Below are positions 28,154 through 37,033 of a stretch of 64,000 bases of DNA, piece after piece. The first letter of the stretch is position 1. Each line of letters begins with the position of its first letter. The DNA comes from Vibrio hibernica. GTDB lineage: Bacteria > Pseudomonadota > Gammaproteobacteria > Enterobacterales > Vibrionaceae. The notes under the pieces are model-generated. The model was given only the letters and a program-made list of their open reading frames with translations, was not told the origin of the DNA and ran no database searches. The translations under genes were made by a program, and so were the position numbers. The stretch lies in NCBI RefSeq assembly GCF_015223435.1, contig NZ_VHKO01000010.1:18568-82567 (forward strand), given 5' to 3'.

Positions 28154-28738
28154 ATGACCAATAAACAACAGATCTCAGTTCTAATGGATGGAGAGCTCGT
28201 AGATCAATCATTGATAACCGATATTGAAAACGATATTGATGCACAACAATCATGGAGTCGTTACCATTTAATTGGTGATACGCTACGTGGTGACGTCGCG
28301 CAAAATACTTCAGGTTGGGATATTGCATCTCAAGTTGCCATGGCGCTTGAAGCTGAACCTGTTTATTCCAAACAAAATGGGAAACTTGCACAAGTTGTAC
28401 CGCTAATGGAATCACAACCTAACCCACAAAAAGCGCGTTCAAAAATGCCAGCGTGGTTGTCCAATGTGACTCAAATAGGGATTGCCGCTTGTGTTTCTTT
28501 AGTTGTAGTTTTAGGTGTGCAGCAATATTCAGGTGGCAATGGCGCCGTCAGCGAATCAGATCAGCTACCCGTTTTACAAACCATCCCTTTTTCTGGATCG
28601 GCTGAGCCTGTAAGTTTGACGAGCGAATCTGTTCGTACTCAATCGACTGAAGCGAAAGAGATGGAACAACATCGACGTATTAATGCACTGATGCAAGATT
28701 ATGAATTGCAGTTACGCCTTAATCACTCCAGTGAATAA
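28154..28738 (+). CDS. rseA: Anti-sigma-E factor RseA
   Basis: 194-residue single-pass inner-membrane protein that holds sigma-E inactive until DegS and RseP cleave it. The cytoplasmic N-terminal domain shows the sigma-binding pattern ISVLMDGELVD and SWSRYHLIGDTLRGD. One transmembrane helix, IGIAACVSLVVVLGV, lies near residue 107-121, and the rest is periplasmic. Of three in-frame ATGs (28142, 28148, 28154) I take the last: it has GGTGAT five bases upstream and gives the usual distance to LMDGE. The C-terminal tail is long and serine-rich. It lies between rpoE and rseB. Confidence 0.92.
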   Translation: MTNKQQISVLMDGELVDQSLITDIENDIDAQQSWSRYHLIGDTLRGDVAQNTSGWDIASQVAMALEAEPVYSKQNGKLAQVVPLMESQPNPQKARSKMPAWLSNVTQIGIAACVSLVVVLGVQQYSGGNGAVSESDQLPVLQTIPFSGSAEPVSLTSESVRTQSTEAKEMEQHRRINALMQDYELQLRLNHSSE

Positions 28739-28764
28739 TCGTTTAACGCTAGAGCGGTAATAAA

Positions 28765-29745
28765 ATGAAAAAATTTCTGATTAGTATTGGGTTACTATTC
28801 AGCTTATTCAGTCAGTTTGCCTTAGCCGAAGATGAAAATTCAGCTGAGGCTTTACTGCATCAAATGAGTGAAGCCAGCCAAACTCTTAATTATGAAATGT
28901 CTTATATTCTTATTAAGAAAAATAGCATCGAACCTTTGCTTTATCGTCACTCTGTTGATGATAAAAAACAACTCGCGCACTTAGTTTATCTCAGTGGTCC
29001 TGTTCGAGAAGTGATTCGACGTGCCGACGAAATAAGCTATATTGAACCGGGGATCGAACCGTTCACTATCCGCTCTGGAAGTATGGTCGCACCACTTATC
29101 CCAATGATTAACAGTAATATTACTGAGCTAAGCCACTTATATGATTTTGTTAAAATAGGCCGTTCTCGTGAGGCTGGAGCTGCTTGCCAAGTCATAAGAG
29201 TCGTCCCTAAAGATGGTCAGCGTTATTCGTACGTTGTTTGGGTTGATGAGCGCAGTAAGCTGCCTTTACGTGCGGATTTAATTGAGCGTAATGGTGAGGT
29301 TTTAGAGCAATATAGGACGGTGTCGTATGCTGTTAGTGACCATATTGCCACCATATTAGAAAAGCTTAATAGTGTTAAGCTACCTGATGTATTAAGTATA
29401 CCTAAACCTCAGCCTGCATACGCAGATTGGAAGGTTAGTTGGGTACCTGATGGTTTTAAAGCCAATGATCTTAATCGATACCGAATGCCTATTACAGATA
29501 GCATTGTCGAAAGCCAGCTATTTACTGATGGGTTGTTCAATTTTTCTGTCTATGTTTCAGAATTAAATTCCCCTGATAGTCGTACGCAAATATACCGTCA
29601 AGGTCGTCGTACCTTGCAAACTTTCGTTAAAGATAATAAAGAAATTTCTGTCATTGGTGATATTCCCCCTGAGACAGCAAAGCGTATTGCTAATTCGATT
29701 GTGTTCAAGTTAGCAACAAGTACAACCAATAAAGGTGTTAAATAA
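28765..29745 (+). CDS. rseB: Sigma-E regulatory protein RseB
   Basis: 326-residue periplasmic protein that binds RseA and shields it from DegS; lipoproteins or LPS relieve this. The signal peptide covers about residues 1-21, ending FALA. The large lipid-sensing domain has AEALLHQMSEASQTLNYE and the MucB/RseB hallmark RHSVDDKKQLAHLVYLSGP. PTSNG-like loops are replaced by local variants. The C-terminal domain begins near residue 225 with WKVSWVPDGFK. Length is close to E. coli RseB (318). The stop overlaps the rseC start by one base, indicating coupling. Confidence 0.95.
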   Translation: MKKFLISIGLLFSLFSQFALAEDENSAEALLHQMSEASQTLNYEMSYILIKKNSIEPLLYRHSVDDKKQLAHLVYLSGPVREVIRRADEISYIEPGIEPFTIRSGSMVAPLIPMINSNITELSHLYDFVKIGRSREAGAACQVIRVVPKDGQRYSYVVWVDERSKLPLRADLIERNGEVLEQYRTVSYAVSDHIATILEKLNSVKLPDVLSIPKPQPAYADWKVSWVPDGFKANDLNRYRMPITDSIVESQLFTDGLFNFSVYVSELNSPDSRTQIYRQGRRTLQTFVKDNKEISVIGDIPPETAKRIANSIVFKLATSTTNKGVK

Positions 29746-30215
29746 TGATGACAGCTTTGGCTACAGTCGTTGATATAGCCACCCAAAATGGTAAGCATTA
29801 TGTTCAAGTTAGCTGTGAGCAGCAAACCAGTTGCAATCATTGTAAATCACAAAAAAACTGCGGTACGGGACTGGTTTCTAAAGCATTAGGGAGCAAGTCT
29901 CACGTGTGGAAGCTTGAAACTAAGCAGTTATTAAAAACCGGTCAAGTGGTTGAAATCGGTTTACCTGAAAAAAGTATTGTGCTTTCTGCATTAACGGTTT
30001 ATCTACTGCCTTTATTTGCCATGATGTTAGGCAGTCTTATTGCTCAGTTATGGCTAAGACCATTGATGGGTGGTGGCGAAGGGATTGTTATCCTCATGTT
30101 TTTTCTATTTGGTGGTTTGGGTATTTATTTTGCCAAGCCAATTACGACTTGGTTAGAAGGTAAAGTCGGTCGTGAAGTCAGCTTAATTCGAATACTTGGC
30201 CAGCCTATTTGTTAA
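29745..30215 (+). CDS. rseC: SoxR-reducing/RseC family protein
   Basis: 156-residue inner-membrane protein of the RseC/MucC family, fourth gene of the sigma-E operon. In E. coli RseC is a mild positive modulator and also takes part in SoxR reduction with the Rsx complex. The N-terminal cysteine cluster (CEQQTSCNHCKSQKNC, four Cys) is characteristic. Two transmembrane helices lie at about residues 82-103 and 107-127. The first of two tandem ATGs overlaps the rseB stop. The last conserved feature after it is a long hairpin before lepA. Confidence 0.93.
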   Translation: MMTALATVVDIATQNGKHYVQVSCEQQTSCNHCKSQKNCGTGLVSKALGSKSHVWKLETKQLLKTGQVVEIGLPEKSIVLSALTVYLLPLFAMMLGSLIAQLWLRPLMGGGEGIVILMFFLFGGLGIYFAKPITTWLEGKVGREVSLIRILGQPIC

Positions 30216-30223
30216 GCCTACCT

Positions 30224-30260
30224 CCCTTATGACTTGATCTACAGCTTCAAGTCATAAGGG
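30224..30260. repeat. Perfect 13-base inverted repeat between rseC and lepA
   Basis: CCCTTATGACTTG (30224-30236) and CAAGTCATAAGGG (30248-30260) are exact inverted copies around an 11-base loop. There is no T-run on either side. It may be a weak end-of-operon structure or a protein-binding site. Confidence 0.6.
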
Positions 30261-30369
30261 TATAGCTACCTTACTTGAAATTGGGTAGAATCCCCCCCAC
30301 TTTTATGAAATCAACGTATCAGCGTTGAGTTTCTATTTTTCATTTTTAATTGAGTATCGTCACCAGCCT

Positions 30370-32163
30370 ATGAAGCACATTCGTAATTTTTCGATTATCG
30401 CCCACATCGACCACGGTAAGTCGACCCTTTCTGATCGCCTAATCCAAGTTTGTGGGGGGTTAACTGAACGTGAAATGGCAGCTCAAGTATTAGATTCAAT
30501 GGATCTTGAACGTGAGCGTGGCATCACAATCAAGGCGCAAAGCGTAACATTAGATTATAAAGCGAATGATGGTGAAACTTATCAGCTAAACTTTATTGAT
30601 ACCCCTGGACATGTTGACTTCTCGTATGAAGTGTCTCGCTCTCTAGCGGCGTGTGAAGGGGCTTTATTAGTTGTAGATGCTGGTCAAGGTGTTGAGGCTC
30701 AAACACTGGCAAACTGTTACACCGCGATTGAAATGGATCTTGAAGTTGTTCCAATCTTAAATAAAATTGATTTACCAGCGGCTGATCCTGAGCGTGTAGC
30801 GGAAGAGATTGAAGATATTGTTGGTATCGATGCAATGGAAGCGGTGCGTTGCTCTGCAAAAACGGGCATCGGTGTTGACCTAGTATTAGAAGAAATTGTG
30901 AGATCAATTCCTGCTCCTGAAGGGGATCCAGACGGACCCTTACAAGCTTTGATTATTGATTCATGGTTTGATAACTACTTAGGCGTGGTTTCTTTAGTTC
31001 GTATTAAAAATGGTTCGCTAAAGAAAAATGACAAGATTAAGGTCATGAGCACAGGCCAAACTTGGGGAGTAGACCGTATTGGTATTTTCACTCCTAAGCA
31101 ACTTGATACCAATGGATTAAATACTGGTGAAGTTGGCTGGGTTGTGTGCGGTATCAAAGACATTTTAGGTGCGCCAGTGGGGGATACTCTGACCCATGCC
31201 AAAGGCGGCTGTGAAAAAAGATTACCAGGTTTTAAAAAAGTGAAACCGCAAGTTTATGCTGGACTGTTCCCTGTTTCCTCGGATGATTATGAAAACTTCC
31301 GTGATGCACTGGGTAAGTTAAGCTTAAACGACGCCTCTTTATTCTATGAGCCAGAAAGCTCTGCTGCACTTGGTTTCGGTTTCCGTTGTGGTTTCCTAGG
31401 CATGCTGCACATGGAAATCATTCAAGAACGTTTAGAGCGTGAATACGACCTTGATCTGATCACCACAGCACCAACCGTTGTGTATGAAGTGATTAAAACG
31501 GATAAAAGTACGATCTATGTCGATAGTCCTGCGAAGTTGCCTGCTATTAATGATATTGAAGAAATTCGTGAGCCAATTGCGCGTTGTAATATACTAGTGC
31601 CAGCAGATTACTTAGGTAATGTGATTACCCTATGTATTGAAAAACGCGGTACTCAGGTTGATATGGTTTATCATGGCAATCAAGTGGCATTAACTTATGA
31701 CTTACCAATGGCTGAAGTAGTATTAGATTTCTTTGACCGTTTAAAATCAACTTCTCGTGGTTATGCCTCTTTAGATTACAACTTTCAGCGTTATCAGTTG
31801 TCGAGCATGGTGCGTGTTGATGTTCTACTTAATGGTGAAACTGTTGATGCATTGGCAATTATTACCCATAAAGAGAATTCACAAACTCGTGGTCGTCAAT
31901 TAGTCGAGAAAATGAAAGAGTTTATCCCTCGTCAGATGTTTGATATCGCGATTCAAGCGGCGATTGGTAATCATATTATTGCTCGCTCAACCGTTAAGCA
32001 ATTGCGTAAAAACGTTATCGCAAAATGTTACGGTGGTGATATCAGTCGTAAGAAAAAACTATTGAAGAAACAAAAAGAAGGTAAAAAACGCATGAAGCAA
32101 ATCGGTAATGTTGAATTACCTCAAGAGGCTTTCCTTGCGATCCTTCACGTTGGTAAAGATTAA
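30370..32163 (+). CDS. lepA: Elongation factor 4 (LepA)
   Basis: 597-residue translational GTPase that acts on stalled or assembling ribosomes. G1 is AHIDHGKST near residue 12-19, with [16 protein letters not shown] (G3) and NKIDLP (G4) following in order. The C-terminal LepA-specific domain has [14 protein letters not shown] and [20 protein letters not shown] start at ATG 30370 because LepA begins [16 protein letters not shown]. An upstream TTG at 30325 is in frame but adds an unconserved peptide. The Shine-Dalgarno sequence before 30370 is weak. lepB follows after 160 bases. Confidence 0.97.
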   Translation: MKHIRNFSIIAHIDHGKSTLSDRLIQVCGGLTEREMAAQVLDSMDLERERGITIKAQSVTLDYKANDGETYQLNFIDTPGHVDFSYEVSRSLAACEGALLVVDAGQGVEAQTLANCYTAIEMDLEVVPILNKIDLPAADPERVAEEIEDIVGIDAMEAVRCSAKTGIGVDLVLEEIVRSIPAPEGDPDGPLQALIIDSWFDNYLGVVSLVRIKNGSLKKNDKIKVMSTGQTWGVDRIGIFTPKQLDTNGLNTGEVGWVVCGIKDILGAPVGDTLTHAKGGCEKRLPGFKKVKPQVYAGLFPVSSDDYENFRDALGKLSLNDASLFYEPESSAALGFGFRCGFLGMLHMEIIQERLEREYDLDLITTAPTVVYEVIKTDKSTIYVDSPAKLPAINDIEEIREPIARCNILVPADYLGNVITLCIEKRGTQVDMVYHGNQVALTYDLPMAEVVLDFFDRLKSTSRGYASLDYNFQRYQLSSMVRVDVLLNGETVDALAIITHKENSQTRGRQLVEKMKEFIPRQMFDIAIQAAIGNHIIARSTVKQLRKNVIAKCYGGDISRKKKLLKKQKEGKKRMKQIGNVELPQEAFLAILHVGKD

Positions 32164-32193
32164 CTTTTAGACTGAGCATCGGGTAATCGAGAT

Positions 32194-32236
32194 AAAGTGA
32201 AAGAGCAGTAACGTTCTTTCACTTTCATTGTTTTTA
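32194..32236 (+). terminator. Hairpin between lepA and lepB
   Basis: AAAGTGAAAGA (32194-32204) pairs perfectly with TCTTTCACTTT (32215-32225), then CATTGTTTTT. It is a partial terminator or attenuator, since lepA and lepB are usually co-transcribed. Confidence 0.5.
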
Positions 32237-32323
32237 TTGCGTGTTGTTTTAGTCAAAACTGCTTTGAATGGACACCGCGAATGGAATATCCGTTCTTATT
32301 TTAGAAGATTATAGGGAAGCCAA

Positions 32324-33223
32324 ATGGCGAATACATTTTCATTAATTTTAGTTGTAGTGACCTTGGTTACTGGTGTGGTATGGGTGTTAGAAAAATTGGT
32401 TTGGGGCAAAAAACGTCAACAATCGGTCGCTAATATTGAAACTCAGACTAAAGAACCTCTGCCAAAAGAGATCGTAGCGAAAGTGAATCGTCAGCCTTGG
32501 TGGGTTGAAAATAGTGTGTCAATTTTCCCGGTTATTGCATTTGTTTTGATTCTGCGTAGTTTTATTTACGAACCATTTCAAATTCCATCAGGATCGATGA
32601 TGCCAACGCTACTTGTTGGTGATTTCATTTTGGTTGAAAAGTTTTCATATGGCATTAAAGATCCTGTGTTTCAATCGACACTGGTCGAAACTGGTGAGCC
32701 AAAGCGTGGTGATATCGTTGTTTTTCGTTACCCGCCACAACCTAATATTGATTACATAAAACGCGTCGTGGGCTTGCCAGGCGATACAATCCGCTATACT
32801 GAAAGTAAGCAGATATGTGTTCAGTCTTCAGGTAGTCAAGAATGTAAACCTGTTGAACGTTCAGATGCAAAACAAAGTGACTTCTTCCAAGATGGCGTTC
32901 CTCTTATTCAAGCAAAGGAACAATTGGGTGGTGTTGCGCACAATATTTTAATCAGTCCAGTGCGTCGTGATAATGTGGCGGCTTATAAGCCAAGAGCATA
33001 TCAAGCGGAGTGGGTTGTTCCTCAGGGCGAGTACTTTATGATGGGTGATAACCGTGATAATAGTGCAGACAGTCGCTACTGGGGATTTGTACCGGAAGCC
33101 AATCTAGTCGGTAAAGCTGTTGCTATTTGGATTAGCTTTGAATTTGATCGTGATGCGGACAGCGTATTGCCTTCGTGGATCCCAACCGGCGTACGATTTA
33201 ATCGTATCGGCGGCTTAATATAA
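32324..33223 (+). CDS. lepB: Signal peptidase I
   Basis: 299-residue inner-membrane serine protease that removes signal peptides of Sec- and Tat-exported proteins. Two N-terminal transmembrane helices lie at about residues 5-25 and 65-80. The catalytic Ser91 is in IPSGSMMPTLLVGD, and the general base Lys146 is in YIKRVVGLPGD. The MGDNRDNSADSRYWG box near residue 237-251 is diagnostic. Length is slightly below E. coli LepB (324). rnc starts 10 bases after the stop. Confidence 0.97.
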   Translation: MANTFSLILVVVTLVTGVVWVLEKLVWGKKRQQSVANIETQTKEPLPKEIVAKVNRQPWWVENSVSIFPVIAFVLILRSFIYEPFQIPSGSMMPTLLVGDFILVEKFSYGIKDPVFQSTLVETGEPKRGDIVVFRYPPQPNIDYIKRVVGLPGDTIRYTESKQICVQSSGSQECKPVERSDAKQSDFFQDGVPLIQAKEQLGGVAHNILISPVRRDNVAAYKPRAYQAEWVVPQGEYFMMGDNRDNSADSRYWGFVPEANLVGKAVAIWISFEFDRDADSVLPSWIPTGVRFNRIGGLI

Positions 33224-33233
33224 TTGAGAGAGC

Positions 33234-33914
33234 ATGAATTCTCAGATTGCTAAGTTAGAAAAAAAGATCGGTTACAGCTTTAATAGCGCCGATCTTTTAA
33301 ACCTTGCACTGACTCACCGCAGTGCAAATAGCCAACATAATGAACGTTTAGAGTTTTTGGGCGATTCAATTTTAAGTTTTGTCATTGCCGATGAATTATA
33401 TCATCGTTTCCCTAAAATAAATGAAGGGGATATGAGCCGCATGCGCGCGACATTAGTTCGTGGGCAAACTTTAGCGGAGCTTGGGCGTGAGTTTGAGCTG
33501 GGAGATTACTTAAAATTAGGTCCAGGCGAGTTGAAAAGTGGCGGATATCGCCGTGATTCAATCCTTGCTGATGCAGTAGAAGCCATCATTGGTGCCAGTT
33601 ATCTCGATAGTAATGTTGAGGTTGTTCGTGATGTTGTCTTGAGCTGGTATCAGTCTCGTTTGGAAGCAATAAAACCGGGTATTTCGCAAAAAGATCCGAA
33701 GACTCAGTTGCAAGAATTTTTGCAAGGGCGTCGTAAACCATTACCGGTTTATACCGTGGATAAAATTAAAGGTGAAGCGCATAACCAAGAGTTTACCGTT
33801 TCATGTGATATTGCCGGTGTTTCCACGCCAGTGATAGGAAAAGGTACCAGCCGCCGTAAAGCAGAGCAGTCTGCTGCGGAACTTGCGTTAGGAGTGTTGA
33901 GCAATGACAAATAA
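33234..33914 (+). CDS. rnc: Ribonuclease III
   Basis: 226-residue double-stranded-RNA endonuclease that processes rRNA precursors and controls mRNA and sRNA decay. The signature [21 protein letters not shown] near residue 35-55 contains the acidic metal ligands. [14 protein letters not shown] near 113 holds the second set. The double-stranded-RNA-binding domain covers about residues 153-223. Length equals E. coli Rnc. AGAGAG precedes the ATG. era begins 11 bases before the rnc stop, so the two are coupled. Confidence 0.98.
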   Translation: MNSQIAKLEKKIGYSFNSADLLNLALTHRSANSQHNERLEFLGDSILSFVIADELYHRFPKINEGDMSRMRATLVRGQTLAELGREFELGDYLKLGPGELKSGGYRRDSILADAVEAIIGASYLDSNVEVVRDVVLSWYQSRLEAIKPGISQKDPKTQLQEFLQGRRKPLPVYTVDKIKGEAHNQEFTVSCDIAGVSTPVIGKGTSRRKAEQSAAELALGVLSNDK

Positions 33915-34935
33915 AAAAGATCCAAATAATGAACAAAACAAAGCTCAAGATAACGATCAACCAGAATTCGACCTTGATGCCTATTTTGCAGGTGAAGATC
34001 AACCGTCAAAAACGGACAATGTAAGCATTGATGAAAGTGAGCAGCATTGCGGTTTTATCGCGATTGTAGGTCGTCCAAATGTGGGTAAGTCAACACTACT
34101 TAATCATTTATTGGGCCAGAAGATTTCGATTACTTCGCATAAACCTCAAACGACACGACATCGTATTATGGGCGTGGATACAGAGGATGGATTTCAAGCG
34201 ATTTATATTGATACTCCAGGCCTTCATATTGAAGAAAAACGCGCGATTAACCGTTTGATGAACCGTGCGGCTAGCAGTTCATTAAGTGATGTTAATCTGG
34301 TTTTATTTGTGGTCGATGGAACGCAATGGACACCTGATGATGAAATGGTTTTGAACAAGTTGCGTAATGCTAACTTCCCAACTATTTTATTGATCAATAA
34401 AGTCGATAACGTTAAAGATCGTACACACGTTATGACGCATATGCAGTTATTGTCTGAAAAGATGGACTTTGTCGATATTATTCCTATTTCGGCTAAACAT
34501 GGTCGTAATACAGATACGATTCGTCAGCGAGTTCGTGAGGCGTTACCACAAGCTGTACATCACTTTCCTGAAGAATATGTCACTGATCGTTCTCAACGTT
34601 TTATGGCCTCGGAAATTATCCGAGAAAAATTGATGCGTTTTACTGGTGAAGAACTACCTTATTCTGTGACAGTTGAGATTGAACGTTTTGATTATAATCC
34701 TGAAACCGATGGATTTCATATCAATGCGCTAATTTTGGTTGAGCGTCTTGGTCAGAAAAAAATGGTGATTGGTTCTGGTGGTGAAAAAATCAAAACTATT
34801 GGCCGTGAAGCTCGTCTGGATATGGAAGAGTTGTTTGACCGTAAAGTATATTTAGAAACGTGGGTTAAAGTGAAATCAGGTTGGGCCGATGATGAGCGTG
34901 CTTTGCGTTCTCTTGGCTACATTGACGATTTATAA
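33904..34935 (+). CDS. era: GTPase Era
   Basis: 343-residue GTPase needed for 16S rRNA maturation and 30S assembly, acting near the 3' end of 16S rRNA. G1 [11 protein letters not shown] is near residue 56-66, followed by [14 protein letters not shown] and NKVD. The KH domain with [19 protein letters not shown] is near residue 298-316. The N-terminus carries about 47 extra Asp/Glu/Gln/Asn-rich residues before the conserved [11 protein letters not shown]. Vibrio Era proteins have such extensions, but this one looks long (E. coli Era is 301). The start overlaps rnc by 11 bases. I see no better start downstream. Confidence 0.96.
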   Translation: MTNKKDPNNEQNKAQDNDQPEFDLDAYFAGEDQPSKTDNVSIDESEQHCGFIAIVGRPNVGKSTLLNHLLGQKISITSHKPQTTRHRIMGVDTEDGFQAIYIDTPGLHIEEKRAINRLMNRAASSSLSDVNLVLFVVDGTQWTPDDEMVLNKLRNANFPTILLINKVDNVKDRTHVMTHMQLLSEKMDFVDIIPISAKHGRNTDTIRQRVREALPQAVHHFPEEYVTDRSQRFMASEIIREKLMRFTGEELPYSVTVEIERFDYNPETDGFHINALILVERLGQKKMVIGSGGEKIKTIGREARLDMEELFDRKVYLETWVKVKSGWADDERALRSLGYIDDL

Positions 34936-35012
34936 TCTTTAGAATAGCGATCTCGTATTTCGATTCTTATATCGAGATACGAGTCTTCGAAATATGAGTG
35001 ACGGAAAACGTT

Positions 35013-35726
35013 ATGTCTGACGCTTTGGGTTTCCAACGTTGTTTTGTTCTCCATCGTCGTTCATATACTGAAACCAGCTTGATTTTAGATGTGTTCAGTG
35101 AAGAGTATGGGCGAGTCACTATTTTAGCCAAAGGTGCCCGCAGTAAGCGATCCAACCTCAAAGGCGTTCTACAACCTTTCACTCCATTATTACTCAAGTG
35201 GTTTGGTAAAGGTTCAATGCGCACTTTAAAGCAAGCTGAACCCATCAGTCTTGGTATTCCTCTTTCTGGAATCAATCTTTATTCTGCTATGTATATAAAT
35301 GAATTGGTTGCTCGAGTGGTCGAAAGTGAAACGGCTTATCCTGAACTTTTCCATGATTATCTTTCTGCGCTTACCGAATTAGCCCAATGTGACAATCCTG
35401 AACCTGCTTTACGCCGTTTCGAGCTAGCTTTGCTGTCTTCACTGGGATATGGGGTGGATTTTCTGCATTGTGCCGGCAGTGGGGAACCTGTCTCTGATAA
35501 TATGACTTATCGCTATCGTGAACAAAAAGGCTTTATTGCGAGCGTAAGACAGGATAACTTATCTTTTCTTGGTAATGAGTTAGTCGCTATTAGTGAGCGC
35601 CGCTTCTTAACCAAATCCCAATTACAAGCTGCTAAGCGCTTTACTCGCATGGCATTAAAGCCCTACATTGGCAGTAAACCATTAAAAAGTCGGGAGCTAT
35701 TTGTGATGATAGCTTCTAAGAAATAG
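35013..35726 (+). CDS. recO: DNA repair protein RecO
   Basis: 237-residue recombination mediator that, with RecR, loads RecA on SSB-coated gaps. The N-terminal OB fold shows [25 protein letters not shown] and [19 protein letters not shown]; the helical C-terminal domain follows. A zinc-site cysteine pattern is mostly absent, as in E. coli RecO. I start at ATG 35013, with ACGGAAA before it. The GTG at 34998 is also in frame. A nine-codon mini-frame (34994-35020) overlaps this start. It lies between era and pdxJ, as in enterics. The stop is TAG. Confidence 0.94.
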   Translation: MSDALGFQRCFVLHRRSYTETSLILDVFSEEYGRVTILAKGARSKRSNLKGVLQPFTPLLLKWFGKGSMRTLKQAEPISLGIPLSGINLYSAMYINELVARVVESETAYPELFHDYLSALTELAQCDNPEPALRRFELALLSSLGYGVDFLHCAGSGEPVSDNMTYRYREQKGFIASVRQDNLSFLGNELVAISERRFLTKSQLQAAKRFTRMALKPYIGSKPLKSRELFVMIASKK

Positions 35727-35783
35727 TTACTATGTTTGGTATTTTATTTAAGCTTAAAGAGCTGATAACAAGGAATGAGAAAG

Positions 35784-36515
35784 ATGAGTGAGATTTACTT
35801 AGGCGTCAATATTGATCATATCGCAACCGTTCGTAATGCGCGTGGCACTAAGTACCCAGATCCGGTTCATGCAGCGGAAATAGCAGAACGTGCGGGAGCA
35901 GACGGTATTACCGTTCATTTGCGTGAAGATCGTCGCCATATTAATGATCGTGATGTGCGTGTTTTGCGTGAAACACTGCAAACTCGTATGAATCTTGAAA
36001 TGGCAGTGACAGATGAAATGGTGGATATTGCGCTTAAAACTCAGCCTGAGTATGTCTGTTTAGTGCCTGAAAAACGTGAAGAGCTGACAACAGAAGGCGG
36101 ATTAGATGTGGCTGGTCAACTTGAGAAAATCACAGCAGCTACCAGAAAATTAGCAGATGCCGGTATTAAGGTTTCTCTCTTTATTGATGCATCGACTGCT
36201 CAGATTGATGCGGCGAAAGCGAGTGGCGCTCCTTATATTGAACTTCACACCGGTCATTATGCTGATGCTGAAACAGACCTTGAGCAACAAGCAGAGTTGA
36301 AACGTATTGCCGCAGCGGCAACCTACGCAAATTCTATTGGCATCAAGGTTAATGCTGGTCATGGTTTGACGTATCATAATGTTGGGCCTATTGCCGCATT
36401 ACCAGAAATCTATGAATTAAATATTGGTCATTCGATTATTGGTCGGGCTTTATTTGATGGTTTAGACAAAGCGGTTGCAGATATGAAAGCCGTTATGCAG
36501 CAAGCACGTTGTTAA
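35784..36515 (+). CDS. pdxJ: Pyridoxine 5'-phosphate synthase
   Basis: 243-residue TIM-barrel enzyme that condenses 1-deoxyxylulose-5-phosphate with 3-amino-2-oxopropyl phosphate to make pyridoxine 5'-phosphate. Signatures are [16 protein letters not shown] near residue 7-22, [16 protein letters not shown] near 38-53, and the phosphate-binding GHGLTYHNV and [14 protein letters not shown] start at ATG 35784 since AAGGA lies nine bases upstream; ATG 35775 sits right on that site. It works downstream of Epd, also in this window. acpS follows after 3 bases, the usual pdxJ-acpS pair. Confidence 0.97.
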   Translation: MSEIYLGVNIDHIATVRNARGTKYPDPVHAAEIAERAGADGITVHLREDRRHINDRDVRVLRETLQTRMNLEMAVTDEMVDIALKTQPEYVCLVPEKREELTTEGGLDVAGQLEKITAATRKLADAGIKVSLFIDASTAQIDAAKASGAPYIELHTGHYADAETDLEQQAELKRIAAAATYANSIGIKVNAGHGLTYHNVGPIAALPEIYELNIGHSIIGRALFDGLDKAVADMKAVMQQARC

Positions 36516-36518
36516 ATT

Positions 36519-36899
36519 ATGGCTATTGTTGGACTTGGGACTGACGTTGCTGATATTGAACGTATAGAAAAAAGCTTACAACGCTCAGGAAAAGCCTTTG
36601 CTGAGCGTATTTTAGTGGCCTCTGAGGTTGAGATTTTTGATTCATTGAAATATCAAGGTCGTTATCTCGCGAAACGATTTTCGGCGAAAGAAGCCGCTTC
36701 AAAAGCTTTGGGAACGGGTATCGCTTGTGGTGTTAGTTTTCAAGATTTTGAAATTAGGAATGATGATCTGGGAAAGCCATTTTTACTATTGCATGGTCAA
36801 GCACAAAAACTGGCTCAGAAAAAAGGCGTTAAGCATATCCATTTATCTATTTCAGATGAAAAACGCTATGCCATGGCGACGGTTATTTTGGAAAGCTGA
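36519..36899 (+). CDS. acpS: Holo-[acyl-carrier-protein] synthase
   Basis: 126-residue phosphopantetheinyl transferase that moves 4'-phosphopantetheine from CoA to acyl carrier protein. [12 protein letters not shown] near residue 5-16 has the magnesium-binding Asp. [21 protein letters not shown] near 48-68 has the catalytic Glu. Length equals E. coli AcpS. It begins 3 bases after pdxJ and is the last gene of the lepA/lepB-to-acpS run. The 134 bases to the convergent barA show no clear terminator. Confidence 0.96.
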   Translation: MAIVGLGTDVADIERIEKSLQRSGKAFAERILVASEVEIFDSLKYQGRYLAKRFSAKEAASKALGTGIACGVSFQDFEIRNDDLGKPFLLLHGQAQKLAQKKGVKHIHLSISDEKRYAMATVILES

Positions 36900-37033
36900 G
36901 CCCAAGGACGTAGCCGAGTACAGGGGGCTGCAAAGCTAAACTAGGCACTTACGTTTCGGTATTTAAGCTGTGATTTTTTCGACCCTCGAGCGAAGCATCC
37001 TTACACTTACACTTTGGCTCTTCATCGCTTGTT

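Noticed and set aside
36900..37033. acpS-barA convergent spacer as a possible gene or terminator
   Set aside because: Only weak inverted repeats and no T-run; the open frame at 36970-37170 runs antisense into barA.
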